From Azadirachta indica (taxonomy: Eukaryota; Streptophyta; Magnoliopsida; Sapindales; Meliaceae): 64,000 bases of DNA. The notes under the pieces are model-generated. The model ran no database searches. It had not been told where the DNA came from and saw nothing but the letters and a program-made list of their open reading frames with translations. Made by a program: the position numbers and the translations under genes. Location of the stretch: NCBI GenBank assembly GCA_022749755.1, contig CM040440.1, forward strand, positions 3,743,769-3,807,768, in the 5' to 3' direction. How positions within the stretch are numbered: position 1 is the stretch's first letter; every line of letters begins with the position of its first letter. This document shows, in pieces, positions 1 to 12,405 of this stretch.

Positions 1-262
1 GATATTGAAGCATATATACGTCATTTAATTTTATCAATATACTGGAAAGTTTTTTTTTTCGCTGTGGCTTATTTGACAAGTGACTTAAAAAAGGAGAAAC
101 TGCTTCAAACAGCCCGCAGAAGGTATTTCTGTTAAGTGGCTCAATCCAGCTTGGCAGAGGCGGAATGGCCTGCTCTTGCCATGCCAACAAAATTTGCAAA
201 ACAGAGCAATTATTGACGTGAATGAAAGCACCTTAGCTGAGCAAGTTCCTGAGAATCACTAA
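1..262 (+). CDS. possible terminal exon of a gene running in from the left edge
   Basis: An open plus-strand frame of about 55 codons ends at a TAA at 260-262. It has a usable AG acceptor near 111 or 121 and an in-frame stop just upstream, so it could only be a 3' exon. The reading contains KWLNPAWQRRNG and ends EQVPENH. I do not recognise a family. An AATAAA-like sequence lies near 440. It could equally be chance open sequence. Confidence 0.2.
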
Positions 263-2309
263 TGTAATCGGAACTATGTCTGCAACGGAATACTTAAAAT
301 GTTGTTGAGAGAATTGTTTTCTAGCTTTGTGGAGAAACACGGTGAAATTAAATGAAATATTTATCATCTAATGCTATTTGTCATATCTTTCTTGTGTTTT
401 TAAAACATTAACAATCATTTTGCCAGTTTTTAGCGAGCAATAAACTTTTTTTCCTCCACTTGCTTATCTTTAAAGACCCAGAAATCAGATAAGAGGTATC
501 CATCTCACTAGAGAATGCCGCCAAGTGCCAACTTTGCTAAACCATCTACTGAAATTGACAGTGGAAAAAGGCATAGACCCACATCTCAATCTTCTGTGGA
601 CCCAAACATGAACCATTGAAAAAGAAAATACCAAATACAACTCGCAAAGGAATTGGTCGACAGAACTGGGAAAAAAAAAAAAAAAAATTAGTGCAACGAA
701 CACTCCTCAAACGCATAGAACACCTTTTTTGCAGGGGACCATTTCAAACAGTTAACTAATCTTAATGTCAATCAGACTATAATAGGAAATTACAACAAGA
801 CACATCAATTTATTAGCAGATTATCAATTTGCAAGCAGTAACAGCAACATTGCAACCGATTTGATAAGTTGTAATGTATGGTTTGCAAGTTTCTGTCTTT
901 CAAGTGAAATAGCAGGCGTGCCTCTTACTGAACGAAATGGAATATTCATTACCAGAAGAAAGGCAGGATTAGGTGGGCATTCACTTAGCTTTATCAGATT
1001 AAAGCTAATGACCATGGTAGATGATGATACTTTTAAAAACAGTCAATTTCCAGTCCCAAATGAACCAGAAAAAAGGGAAAAAAAAAAAAAAAAAAAAAAA
1101 AAACAGTTTTCTTTCAACGTGTAAAATAAACTGTGCAATGCAATCTCAACGCTAAGAAGCTAAGGCAGCTTATCTATGGCAGGTTTCGGCATAAATTGCA
1201 GACAAACAAACATAATGAGTTAACGAAGGACTGGTCTAGATCATGATGAAGTAATTGGTTTAAAGCTTTAGTTGATTCTATTAAGATGATGATCCATCAA
1301 GTTGAAGGATGAATGACATGCCTCCTTCAAAGTTCTAAAGGAAAATTGGATGTGGCGCGGATAAAAAGGATGGTCTTCTTTGTGAGTGGGAAAAAACACC
1401 ACCACAAAAGTGAAAGGTAGAAATACACGGCAGCCCCACTAGACCTGTAGGGTGACGTATCCTCGAGCTAAGGTCATTATAAATTGTTCTCAACATTTTT
1501 TACTATTCTCCTTCATACACTTATAAGGAAAAAGAAAGGTCCAACTTGGTGAGGGACCTTTTCTCCATCGCGCGAAACTTCAAGTTGCTATGTGATGTGG
1601 CAGAAGTCCACATTTTTATAGATGTTTTAAATAGTTATAGGTGTCTAATCATATAATTGCTAGAAGTCTAGTACATGTAAAACAGATAAACCAAAGAGTG
1701 AGATATACTAACATAACAGCTATTTCCTTTGATTGTTCATTTGACACAGATTGCATAGGATTAGTATGCAAGAACGATGCACTCAGAAACATTTAACAAC
1801 CATTTGAATCATTCCCTATAGGACGTTGGCAAAAATAATTCAATCCAAGTGTGCCCCTAATAATTGGATGTTTATCCCTCAATCTAGCAAGCATACAGTC
1901 AAGCCAAAACACAAAAAAAAAAAAAAAACAAAGGCAGCAACGACCATGTATTGAATATGCATAACTATAAAATTATAGCTGATGTTATGTACAGCTATAT
2001 GAATTGGTGACCACCAGTAAAGGTTTTATAGGGCTTCCTGGTGCTCTGCATAAGTAGCAGTTTGCTGATTTGGAGATCATGATGTTTCATAAGTTAGAAA
2101 TCCCAGCAACTGAAGCCAATTAATAAGGCTTGCTTGCAATTAATAAAGCCAACTGATATTCATAGAGCTTATTAGATTTCATGAAGTACAATGGTGAACT
2201 AAGAGTCATATAAGCTCTACAAGTTAACATAGTAATATATGAAATCATCTTGGTTATGTAGCCAAAAGCAAAATTGCTCACAATTACAAAACCTAAATCT
2301 AGATTAATC
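263..2309. other. intergenic, including the 3' flank of the PPR gene
   Basis: No convincing coding exon on either strand. It holds several A/T homopolymers (about 671-687, 1080-1103 and 1913-1928). The last few hundred bases presumably carry the 3' UTR of the minus-strand PPR gene. The short open frames here have no domain look. Confidence 0.5.
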
Positions 2310-4272
2310 TCAGGTTTCAACAAGATTCCGGAATTTCACTCGTCTTTTAATGCTACCCATCCTATCATATCCAATACCAATCTTACTGTGCATCAATTTT
2401 ATAGCCAAATCTGCATTGCCCGCTTTCCTTAACGCATTGATTAGAACTGTACGGATTTTTCCTGGTATTTCTCTACCCCGATCGACAATCCCATCAGCTA
2501 ATTTACAAGCCTCCTTAATGCGACCGGCTTTGCACAAGACACTGATCATATCTTCAAATGCTGTCTCAGGAATTACACCCATTGGTGCCAGCTCATCCAA
2601 TATCTTACAAGCCCTAGCTACCTTGCCAGACAAACAAAGCCCAATGGAGAGTGTCCTAAAAGAAGCTGCGGTTGGAGTGATACCCTTATCAATCATCATA
2701 TCCCACAGCTTCAATGCCTCCTCATTTCTGCGTTCCCTGAACATTCCACTGATGAGTATTGTGTATGTGTAAACCGTCTGATCACATTCTTCATCTTCCA
2801 TTCTCTCAAAAAGTGCTAAAGCCTCATCAATCTTGCCACGCTTGGCAAGGGCATCAATAAGGGCATTGTAGCAGTATGAGTCCCGTGGGCATCCCTTCTC
2901 AACCATCTCTTCAAAAAGTTCCTCTGCTTCATCCACTCTCCCAGCCTTCCCTAGGCCGTCAATGAGACTAGAATAAAACATGGCATTAACTGCCACCCCA
3001 TTACCCCTACAGAACTCAAAATACTCCATGGCCTCCTCCAATCTCCCATTCTTAGACAAGCCACTCACAATAACTCCATAAGTAACCTCATCTGGTTCAA
3101 GCCCCTCATTTTTCATCCTCTCAAAGATATTTATTGCCTCATTCATGCTACCGCATTTCGCATATGAATCAATCAAGGCTGTATAAATTGCCACATTTGG
3201 TTGACACCCCTTTCTAATCATATTCTCAAAAACAGCATATCCTTCCATACACTTCCCTTCTTTACAGAGCCCGCCAATCACTAAACTATATGCATGAGAA
3301 GGAATTTCAATCCCCTTTTCTTCCATTTCATGGTATAGACCCAAACAAGAATCAAAATCTCCCTCCAAATAACATGCTTGTATCAAAGTCATATAAGTAA
3401 TCTTATCTGGCGCCACATTTCTCATCTCCATAGCTCTAAACTTCTCCATTGCTTTCTGGGTTTTTCCCACCTTACAATACCCTTTAAGCATTGTATTATA
3501 AGTCACAATATCAGGTCCAACTTTCCCATTCTCCATAACCTCAAAAACCCGCTCAGCAGATTCAATGAACACTGAAGTCACCAAACCATTCAACAAAAAG
3601 TTATAGGTATACAAATTCGGCTCAATCCCATTCTCCTTCATTTTTTCTCCACACCCACAACAATTCCTCAACCATTCCTAGTCCCCCAAAGCTCTTAATC
3701 AAAGAATTTGCACCTGAAACCGTCATCAAAAATCCCTTTTCCTTAAACTCACTAAAAACTAATCTAACTCTATCCAAATCATGACATAAAGCTAAACAAT
3801 CAATCAGAGAAACATAACATTCAAGCTTATGAGAATACTTCTTTTGCTTACCAGCCCAAGTAAAGAACCTAAAAGCAATATCAGGTCTGTTACTGACATC
3901 ATCAGTTGTCAAAATAAATGAAACAAAATTTGGTGACAACTTAATCAAGAACTTGTGGCAAAAAGAATCTATCTCAGCTTCCATATTTGAAGAACCATCT
4001 AAAAGATTGAGAATTTGGCGTACCCATGGAGATGGTTTCAAGTCTTGAGGAGTTGATACCAAGTCAGAGACGTCAGTTAATGGCTCTATCCATTCTGGCG
4101 GAGGAAGAGAGTTGGTGAAGACCATTCTGGGGTTTGAGATGAAACTTGGCTTAGGAACCATTTTCGGATGTTCTGGTGGTGACGCAGCATTGTTGTGTGG
4201 CTTGTAAGGTGGTAATTTGCGAGGAGATTGTAGCAGAGTTGCCGAGAAAGGTCTTCGTAATGTTCTTCTCAT
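2310..4272 (-). CDS. P-class pentatricopeptide repeat protein, At1g03560-like, mitochondrial (one frameshift)
   Basis: PPR proteins bind organellar RNA sequence-specifically and act in RNA stability, splicing or translation. The N-terminus (MRRTLRRPFSATLL) is Arg/Ser-rich like a mitochondrial presequence. About 12-13 35-residue P-type repeats follow to the C-terminus, with typical VTYNTMLKGYCK and FYSSLIDGLGKAGRVDEA stretches and no E/DYW editing tail. It is intronless, as usual for P-class genes. Wording matches my memory of Arabidopsis At1g03560 along its length. The frame is broken once: at 3641-3646 a run of six A (minus strand) sits where five would give WVWRKMKENG. Upstream the frame runs into a stop; downstream it is open to the end. 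Removing one base gives 653 residues, the family length. This is a sequencing error or a very recent null allele; the rest is undamaged. Confidence 0.93.
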
Positions 4273-4378
4273 CAGGGCATTCGAGTACGGAGAATTAGCG
4301 TAGCTTTAAAAAGGGGGAAGTTAACGTTCTTCAATGTTATACGACGTATATTGATTGTTCCGTCAAAATAACAAAATC

Positions 4379-4450
4379 GGTCCCATGGTCTAGTGGTCAG
4401 GACATTGGACTCTGAATCCAGTAACCCGAGTTCAAATCTCGGTGGGACCT
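4379..4450 (+). tRNA. tRNA-Gln (anticodon CTG)
   Basis: A complete 72-nt cloverleaf. Acceptor GGTCCCA (4379-4385) pairs with TGGGACC (4443-4449), with T as discriminator base. The anticodon stem TTGGA/TCCAG encloses loop CTCTGAA, so the anticodon is CTG at 4412-4414 and reads CAG (Gln). T stem CCGAG/CTCGG has loop TTCAAAT. No intron. It lies about 106 bp from the PPR start codon, divergently transcribed, so the two promoters share this gap. Confidence 0.96.
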
Positions 4451-4470
4451 TTCTATTTTTATTTTATTTC
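4451..4470 (+). terminator. RNA polymerase III terminator of tRNA-Gln
   Basis: T-runs follow the tRNA directly: TTT at once, then TTTTT at 4456-4460 and TTTT shortly after. This is the usual Pol III stop arrangement. Confidence 0.7.
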
Positions 4471-4774
4471 TATAATTTAGTAGGTGTTTTCACTTTTCAC
4501 ATATCTAACTACTAATAGCATTAAAAGTTAAATCGAAGGTGTTCAAGAAAAAAGGGGTTATATAATAGGGAGGGTTTTTACGATGAAAACCGCCAAGACG
4601 CTAACGTGGACAATTTTCAGAGGCAATTCTAACCTCAACCTGAAACACACATTGCAAGGGTCGATCAAACTAATTGTTTTCGAAACCTTAAAAACGAACA
4701 CGGAACATCACTTCCGATTACATTCAATTGAATCTTTCACGTGACGTTAACACACTTCTTCTAAATAATCATAC
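4471..4774 (+). promoter_or_regulatory. presumed promoter and 5' UTR of the Mpv17-family gene
   Basis: About 300 bp of non-coding DNA between the tRNA terminator and the Mpv17 start. I see no clear TATA box. The last 150 bp are less AT-rich, as expected for a leader. Confidence 0.4.
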
Positions 4775-7700
4775 ATGATGGCAACGTTCTCGAGTACGAC
4801 CAGCTGTAAACTCAATCCACCGACCACAACACCCATCTCAAAATCCCCAAAATCCAGTTTCTATCCGGTTATCTTCTCCATTAAACCCGTCACAAGATCA
4901 CTTAGACTCAACCCGTCGAAGAATTCAAGCTTCTTAACTACGAAGAGGAGGAATTGGATCATTGGGTCAGTCACAGAGGATAAAGAAGTGGTATCACTGA
5001 GGAATGAGTCTAAAGAATTGGAGGGTGTTTCATCAGAGGAAAAAGGAGGAAAAGTCGATGAGAATGATCGGTTGATTACTAAAGCAATCAATGCTACAAT
5101 TGTTCTGGGTGCTGGTACTGTTGCAGTCACTAAGTTGCTTACTATTGATCATGATTACTGGCATGTAAGTCATATTCTTTCTTGGATTCTGTTTCTTCCG
5201 GTTTGGTTTTTTTTCTTTTTTGGCCTACTATTAGGCTTCTATGTTGCTTTAATTTGATTTTATATATTTTTCTCATGAGTTTTGAGATGGGTATTGCTTA
5301 ATTATTTAATTTGAGGTTTTACTGCCTAATTTAGCACTCTTTCTTTCTTAGGATTAGATGATCTTTGGAGTTTTATCAATTATCATTATTTGAGTTGGAT
5401 GAATGCAGGATTCAATCTGATTGATTAAATTACTAGCTATTAGAAACACTGAAAAGATGTCTCTACCTGTTCCGATGCAAAACCAGCTTGGAGAAATCAA
5501 AACCTTAGTGAAGAAGGGAGAAAGTAATGTAGAATTAGATGAACATTAATTTCTCACAATTTTTCCATTAACACTTGCAGAATGTTGTCTCTTTAGTTAT
5601 TGTATGTTGTTGCTTAGAATGTTCCATTTATCTAGTTTTATTTCTCAGGGATGGACCCTATATGAAGTTTTAAGGTATGCACCTGAACACAATTGGATTG
5701 CATATGAACAAGCTCTTAAAACAAACCCTGTTTTAGCAAAAAGGCAATAAGTGGGATCGTCTACTCCATAGGAGATTGGATCGCGCAAGTGAGTCTTTCT
5801 TCCCATTAGCTCTTTTTTCCTTGCAATTTTTCCATTAACACTGTTGGTTTTTGTTGGCAACAAATCTGTTAATTGTTTTATATTCATTTAACTAAATATG
5901 CAGTGTTATGAGGGCAAACCGCTGTTTGACTTTGATCTGCAACGCATGTTCAGATCAGGGCTTGTTGGGTTTACTCTTCATGGATCCCTTTCTCATTATT
6001 ACTACCAATTCTGTGAGGTGATTCTTGGTTCATATGTAGTTCATTTTGTCTTATTTGTTGGTTTTCTGTGGATAGCTGCAATGGTTTACTCCGGTCTGTA
6101 GGCTCTTTTTCCTTCAGATGATTGGTGGGTGGTCCCTGCCAAAGTTGCCTTTGACCAAACAGTGTGGGCGGCAGTCTGGAACAGCATCTACTATGTGGTT
6201 TTAGGGTTCTTGCGTTTTGATTCCCCTGCAAATATCTTTGGCGAACTGAAGGCGACATTTTGGCCCATGCTGACTGTAAGAAGCTCTTATGATTTTCATT
6301 TACAAAATTTCTGCAAGTCTTTAAGTATCCTTCCACACCAGCTTATCAATATGTTTATAACTTGGTTTTGTGAAACTAGAAGTGTTGATGAAAAGAGGGA
6401 TCTGTTGGCTCAGTATTCAGTATAAGATCTATTAGTCTGACCTTAGTTTATTTCTTAATTATACATGCATTTCTGACTTTTCAGTTTTCAATCTTTATTA
6501 ATTGTTTCTCCAAAACAATTGGGAAAAGAGAGAATGCCCTTTAAGTTATAACTAAGTTATAACATCATTTGCGGTTAAAATCAAAACTCACAGATTTGAT
6601 GGGCCTTGTTTTATGTAGCTGCAGGCCTTCAGGCAAGGTTGATCTAACACTTATATTTCTTTTTTCTTTTTCTGCACAATTTCTGAAACTTCTGATGGTG
6701 AACGCTTATACTGATTCATGAAAATCTTTCTACATCTGTTTGGTTAGAGTAGTTATTTCAAGTATAACTGGACATTGAGGAAAAAAGTTGATATGAAATG
6801 TTGGTTATTTCTTTGATACTTATTGCTGATGTTTCTAGTATATATTTGGCAGAGGCTTAATTATCAAGTTATTAGTTAAATCTTCTTCTAAGTTGTGATT
6901 ATTATTTTGATTTGCTTTGCTTGACAGGCAGGATGGAAGCTTTGGCCATTTGCTCACCTGATTACTTATGGTGTAATCCCTTTGGAGCAGAGGCTTCTTT
7001 GGGTGGACTGTGTGGAGCTCATCTGGGTTACCATACTCTCAACGTAATTATCTAACATTTCTATCCTCATACATCTAGAAAATTAAATTTATAACTTCTT
7101 CATTGAGCTAATCTGTTTCTTATTTGATTAGATGCTGCAATGTCGCATTGCATTCATGTGGGCAAAGATTGCAACTGATTATTCCATCTCTAATTCTCTT
7201 CCCTTTATATGCCTTGGTCCTCTATGTTTTCAGCAATCGAACAGCTTGTAGTAAATAATATGCTGAAATTTCAGAAGATTCCATTTGACATTTTACTGAT
7301 TATATTAACAGCACCAGCTTGTAAAGGTTATGCTTGCTATTGTCTTGTGCAATATGTTTCCTGCTTAGTATTCTCCAAGTTGACTACCATCTGATATGCA
7401 GGACTTTAGCGCTTATTTTTGCCGTAAATTTTAAACATACATACATTTCCCTTCTCTTTATCAAAATGCTTGTTAGGTTTGGGATGTCTTGGAAGTTTGC
7501 TGCAGGGATTCCTTTCTAACAATGGTTAATATTTTTTGCTTTTGTAGTTATTCAAATGAGAAATCAGAAGCACGAATATCTGAGGCAACATCAGAGGCAA
7601 AGTCCAAATCTTCGTCAGGCAGTGAGGTACTACTCAGCTACTCTTTTATTGTGGTACCAATCTGTGAATTTCATTGAATATTCAAGGATTTAACAAGCCC

Positions 7701-7916
7701 ACATACCTGAAATCAACCCAAGGACACTGTTAGCACTTTGTCATAGATTTTGTGTCCATAAGCGTGGTAGGGCCCTTGTAAACCTTTGCATCAGTTAAAT
7801 TTTCGGGAACATGCTCGTATTGTGTCATATTTTGAACTTTGCAACTAACCCTTCTTCCAATGACCATGTTATTAGCTACATGACATGCTAGTTTGGTGCT
7901 ACTTTTGCAGGAATAA
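4775..7916 (+). CDS. Mpv17/PMP22-family membrane protein, chloroplast-targeted (one frameshift)
   Basis: Exons: 4775-5164, 5649-5788, 5904-6017, 6102-6275, 6928-7043, 7548-7626, 7911-7916, all GT-AG with matching phases. Residues 1 to about 60 are Ser/Thr/Lys/Pro-rich like a chloroplast transit peptide, followed by an acidic linker. The Mpv17/PMP22 core then starts at WTLYEVLRYAPEHNWIAYEQ. It includes GLVGFTLHGSLSHYYYQFCE, DWWVVPAKVAFDQTVWA and the signature-like GWKLWPFAHLITYGVIPLEQ; four membrane segments are expected. It resembles Arabidopsis At5g19750. Family members are small inner-membrane channel-like proteins of debated function. In exon 2 the A-run at 5738-5742 has five A where six are needed; without that base a TAA follows within two codons, with it the exon is 141 nt and phase 0. 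The restored length is 339 residues. The last two-codon exon is the weakest part; read-through of intron 6 would instead stop at 7677. Confidence 0.87.
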
Positions 7917-8676
7917 ATGAATACCAGATCATTTTTTTCTTATAGAAGGACGTTCTAATGCCTCTCAAAACAATGATCACTCATGTCCTTATTTTGCTGC
8001 GAATGCAAAAGATGACAAGGGGGATATCCCATAGACAGAATGCTGACATTCTGGATCTGCCTTACATGTATTTGCGCACATATTTCTTACAGTAGTGTAT
8101 TTTTTCCTGATATACTGTTATGAATTTCTTTTCTTCCACGTAGGGAGAGAGACTGCTGTATTTAGTTGTACAAATCAGTGTATACAAAATGTATAAGATC
8201 TCTATATTGTACAATTTCATTTTTCTATCATTACAATTCAGAGTGAATGTGGTATTAGTGTACTCAGCTACATAGGTATATTTATGGTAACTTAAAATTT
8301 AGCCACCATCCACTTGGATGGATTCTCGTGTTTTTGGCATCGCTGTATCTCATTGACCGCTCTTGAGGTATGAATCTGTGTCACAATTCAGTAGGGTTCT
8401 GATCATTTATTTAAAGTTAGTAGAGTTTGTTGTATTGAATCAAATTAGAAGGACGTCAATGAAACTAATCCAAAATAAAAATATTGTTGTTCAATTTAGA
8501 AAAAACATGGATCAATCTTATGGGCCTTATCGCGGGGCCTCAAAAATAATTTTCGCAAAACGCGCGGGACAAAAACAAGCACAAAGATTTCCAACGGTAA
8601 TCGAAAAACGGAGTTCCAGATCCCCAAAATTTTGGTCACCCGGAGCCCTAGATCCGTGACCGCCTCTCAAGCAAGC
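7917..8676. other. 3' UTR of the Mpv17 gene and spacer before the small membrane-protein gene
   Basis: No coding exon seen. From about 8520 the base composition rises in G+C (GCGGGGCC, CGCGCGGG) and probably marks the promoter/leader of the 8677 gene. Confidence 0.4.
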
Positions 8677-8853
8677 ATGGCAACACTTGAATCAATTGAC
8701 GACGAACCAAAAGCCAACGAGACCAAAAACAAGATCAAGAACGTTAACAGAAATCACGGGTCCACTAAGTTCTTTGTTTTCGTAGATTATTTGTTCCTCT
8801 TCATATTTCTGATATTTTTATGTTTAATTCTTCTCAAGATTGTAGGTTTCTAA
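8677..8853 (+). CDS. small single-pass membrane protein, 58 residues
   Basis: I chose the ATG at 8677; the same frame extends upstream without an ATG. Residues 1-31 are hydrophilic (MATLESIDDEPKANETK, then Lys/Asn-rich). Residues from FFVFVDYLFLFIFLIFLCLI to the end form one hydrophobic span of about 24 residues with a single Lys near its end, so a tail-anchored or type II topology is likely. I recall similar unnamed short plant proteins with the FFVFVDYLFL core, but no function. A CAG-GTGATT donor-like site follows the stop, so the 3' UTR may be spliced. Confidence 0.6.
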   Translation: MATLESIDDEPKANETKNKIKNVNRNHGSTKFFVFVDYLFLFIFLIFLCLILLKIVGF

Positions 8854-9523
8854 GTTCCTCCTTTTACAATCTTTCGAATCAGGTGATTCTTCAAGCCCAG
8901 ATTTTTTGTTATCTTATTGCAGTGTTTGCAGTTATTGATGGTTGATTTCTAGTAGGTTTAGTTCAAATGCAATTGATCAATGCAAATTTAGTCTTTTTGG
9001 TAGGTGAGATAGTTTTTGAGAAGTTGGTTATGAGAAACCCAAATGTTGACTTACATTGGATGCAGAAATTGCATTTGACTTTGCCTTTTTTGTATGAAAA
9101 CTGCTATGCCTTTCATGGTGAGGTATCATTTCATTACAAAGCCTGTAAGTTTATTTCTTACATGTATTTTAATTTGAAAATATTGAGGGAACAGTCAGTA
9201 TGTGTATTAAATTTGGTCAAAGTGAAGAAAGCCCATGAAGATTGACTCTTTTTCTGCAGAATATGTGGAAGCATTTTGATATATAAGTATCAATGATTTT
9301 TCATTGTTTCATTGCTTGCCAACCTTTCAAGTGGAAGATTAACGCATTCCTTTTCTAGTATGTTATCATACAATTAACACTCCTTTGGAAGATAGAAGAT
9401 GGAGAAAATTGATTGTGGCAAATTCCTTTATGTATATTAATGTCGGGTTGCTCTTTGTTTTCGTGTGTGCGCGTCTATCTCTGTTGTTTTGATTTGGTTC
9501 TTCAAAATTTTTAGTTGGCTCAT

Positions 9524-9954
9524 TTTAATCTTATTGGGATAATTCTCCTATCTGTACAATGTCGTGTTAATTTTTTTTTTTTTTTTTTTGGTTGGACACC
9601 TATGGTTCTGGAATGTCCTTGTTTTTTTCCTATCAAGAATTTATGATCATCACCCAAATCATCTCACTGTCCTTCTCTCTCTCCTCCCCTGCTGCCACCA
9701 ACTTTCTCCTCCCTAGTGACATAACCTTTTGACATATTTAATCTTATTGGGATAATTCTCCTATCTGTATAATGTTGTGTTTTTTTTTTTTTTTTTTTTT
9801 TTTGGTTGGACACCTATGGTTCTGGGATGTCCTTGTTTTTCCTATCAAGAATTTATGATCATCACCCAAATCATCTCACTGTCCTTCTCTCTCTCCTCCC
9901 CTGTTGCCACCATCAACTTTCTCCTCCCTAGTGACATAATCTTTTGACATATTT
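9524..9954. repeat. tandem duplication, about 213-bp unit with internal poly-T
   Basis: Copy 1 starts at 9524 and copy 2 at 9737. Both run from TTTAATCTTATTGGGATAA through a poly-T tract of about 20 T, then GGTTGGACACCTATGG, a CT-rich stretch, and end in TTTTGACATATTTA. They differ by a few substitutions and small indels, so the duplication is fairly recent. No coding capacity seen. Confidence 0.9.
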
Positions 9955-10741
9955 AGCAGGATTGGACCATACTTGATTTTATATATTGGCATTTTTTCTA
10001 GGATCTTGATTGGCTAGACTAATTCTCAACTAGGCTTGTATATATTTGAAAGGCCTGTGGTTGGTTGCTTTGTTAGGGGCTTTTATGTGGTTTAGATTCG
10101 TTTCTGGTCAAGCTACTAAGCATCCTTCTAATGTACATTTCTTTACTCAGTGCATATATTGTTCAGCTCCCTATTATCTTTTTATAAAAAGTTGCCTGCT
10201 GAAAAAATACTCTTATTTTGCACATGTAAGACACCATTTACGTATTCGTAAATCAAATTATGCTGGACCACATTACCAATTTGAAGAAAAGATGATCTTT
10301 GTGCCTCATTAACTTGTAAACCATGGATTAGATGGCTAAGATTGTGATAGAGGTGCAACAGTTGATTGAGGAACCTCTGATGACCAGATCCATGAGTACC
10401 TAATGTGGAACAATTAATAAATCAATGGAAATTTCCTTGACTTGTCAAGAATTTATCATACTTTTGAAGCATTTTTGGCGTCTAACTTTATGCAGAGAAT
10501 TTATGTCAAAATTCTCTGAAGTAATAAGTTTTGTGGAGCATAGGTCTAGAAAATGTATAATGCTCACTTCATGGGTTTAAGGTTTCAGTATTTTTTTAGT
10601 CTCAAGGGAGATGTGCTCATTAGCTGCTGATGATGTTATATGGCAGTTATAATTAACTGATGTGTATGGATTTATGCTTCTTTCTGAAATTTTATTCTGT
10701 TTCTCTTTGAAGTCTCTGTCATTTTGTTACTTAATGGATTT

Positions 10742-10910
10742 GTTTACTCTTTGGTGCAGAATATACAAAATGTCTAGGCATGTATATTAGGAGTTCGAGT
10801 TCAAGGCATCTCGGGTTTTGGATTCGTTTACTGTTTTGTGCAGAATATACAAAATGTCTAGGCATGTATATTAGGAGTTCAAGGTCTAAGGCATCTCGGT
10901 TCTGCATTCA
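10742..10910. repeat. tandem duplication, about 84-bp unit
   Basis: The string GTGCAGAATATACAAAATGT with the following GTATATTAGGAGTTC occurs twice, 84 bp apart, and both copies continue into GGCATCTCGG. A few mismatches separate them. Non-coding. Confidence 0.88.
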
Positions 10911-12405
10911 AAGACCAGATTGTGTTATTTCACACTTGGCATATCTTTCCTGATGTCGTGGAATTCTTACAATAATGAATTTTGATATGACAGCTTTTTC
11001 TCTTTTCCAGATATTTCTCTTTGTTCTCCATTATGTTATGACCCATGTATAACCTTAGCTTTGATTTTCAAATGAGATCTTTTGGATCTTTTGTTGTTAT
11101 CTACGTTAAAATGTTATCTTCATTTTGATCGTGAGATTTCTGCCCTGGATTAGTTCTAGAGAGAAGTAAAGCAAACTGAAAAATGAGATATGTGTGAAAT
11201 TTAACGGCTGAGACGCTTGAATTGAATGCCCCAAGAAAAATCAAATATGGAGATATTAGGGCATTGGGGATAGTTTCCTGAATTTCATTGCCTTGAAAGG
11301 GGAGTTCATTGATTTGAGTCGTTTGAGTATTGGAGATGGTTTTATAAACAAATTGTAGCCTCTCATTCGACCAATGATATGATGAGGATCATGCAAAAGA
11401 ATTATTGATGATGACAGGTAGTAGCATCTATAAAATTCAGTTTAACATAAATAAAGTTCATCGTATGCTGTGGTTGTTGGGATAAATTGACTCACAGCTC
11501 TTGATGCTCGATTGAAGTGGCACACACTCACCCTTAAATAATGAGACACATAATAAAGGTGTGTGGCATACAATTTTATATAATTCAACTTTTGTCAGCA
11601 CAATTGACAACCCAAGTCCCAAATGTGCCTCATTTCTCTTAGTTACGCGCATATTAGTTATAAGTTATTCCCACAGTATTATAGACTTTTATGAGTGGGT
11701 ATTGTATATTTGACCACATGCTACTACCCATTGTTTCATTTGATGTGAAATTTTTTGGGCAAATAGACGTCTGGCGACATTCCCATTTCCCAATCAATCT
11801 TGGTGAGGGTTGTGTTCAAATGCTGTGTAAATTGATCTTAAGAACTCAATTTATCATGTATGACTCAAAGCTTTTCCTATAGCAACAGCGGACAAAAGTT
11901 TTTGTATTTTAATGTTTAAAAGGAAAGGAATGTCAACTTTACTGATCATGGTTTTGGTTATGGTATAGGGTGTGAAAGGGGTAAAACTAATACCATGAAG
12001 ATTTTGGAGCTAGCTAGGAATGGATAGATGTCCTGCTTCTTTAAATTCTGTTTTACCCTATGCTGCAGTTAATGAACTAAAATATTTTATATCTGTCTCT
12101 CATTGTTGGTTGTGTTAGGAGTAAGGAACGGCCCCATCTTTTAATATACGCAATGTAGCCTCATCCGAAATTGGAGAGCTGAAAAATACTTTCATATCTC
12201 AACAAAGGACAAGACCTGAGTTCATTGCATTACAATAGCTGGCTCGAACTCTTAAATCTAGCATACTACTATTTCGAAGCCTAATAGACTCAGACTTCGA
12301 AGCCACAACATAATAGCAAACATTCGCCGGACATGAAACGCACTTATTTGGAAGGTAAACAGGCTTGCTAACACACACATTTATTGAAACAAGAGCTTAA
12401 TAAAC

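Larger units (their letters stand above)
8854..12405. other. intergenic, with two tandem duplications
   Basis: No ORF here looks like a protein family. The clear structures are the 213-bp and 84-bp tandem duplications listed separately and poly-T tracts. The rest may include 3' UTR of the 8677 gene (left) and of the minus-strand cell-wall gene (right, 12,120-12,405). Confidence 0.5.

Noticed and set aside
10793..10900. tRNA-like T-arm (GAGTTCAAGGCATCTCGG)
   Set aside because: No acceptor stem or anticodon arm can be folded around it; it belongs to the 84-bp duplication.
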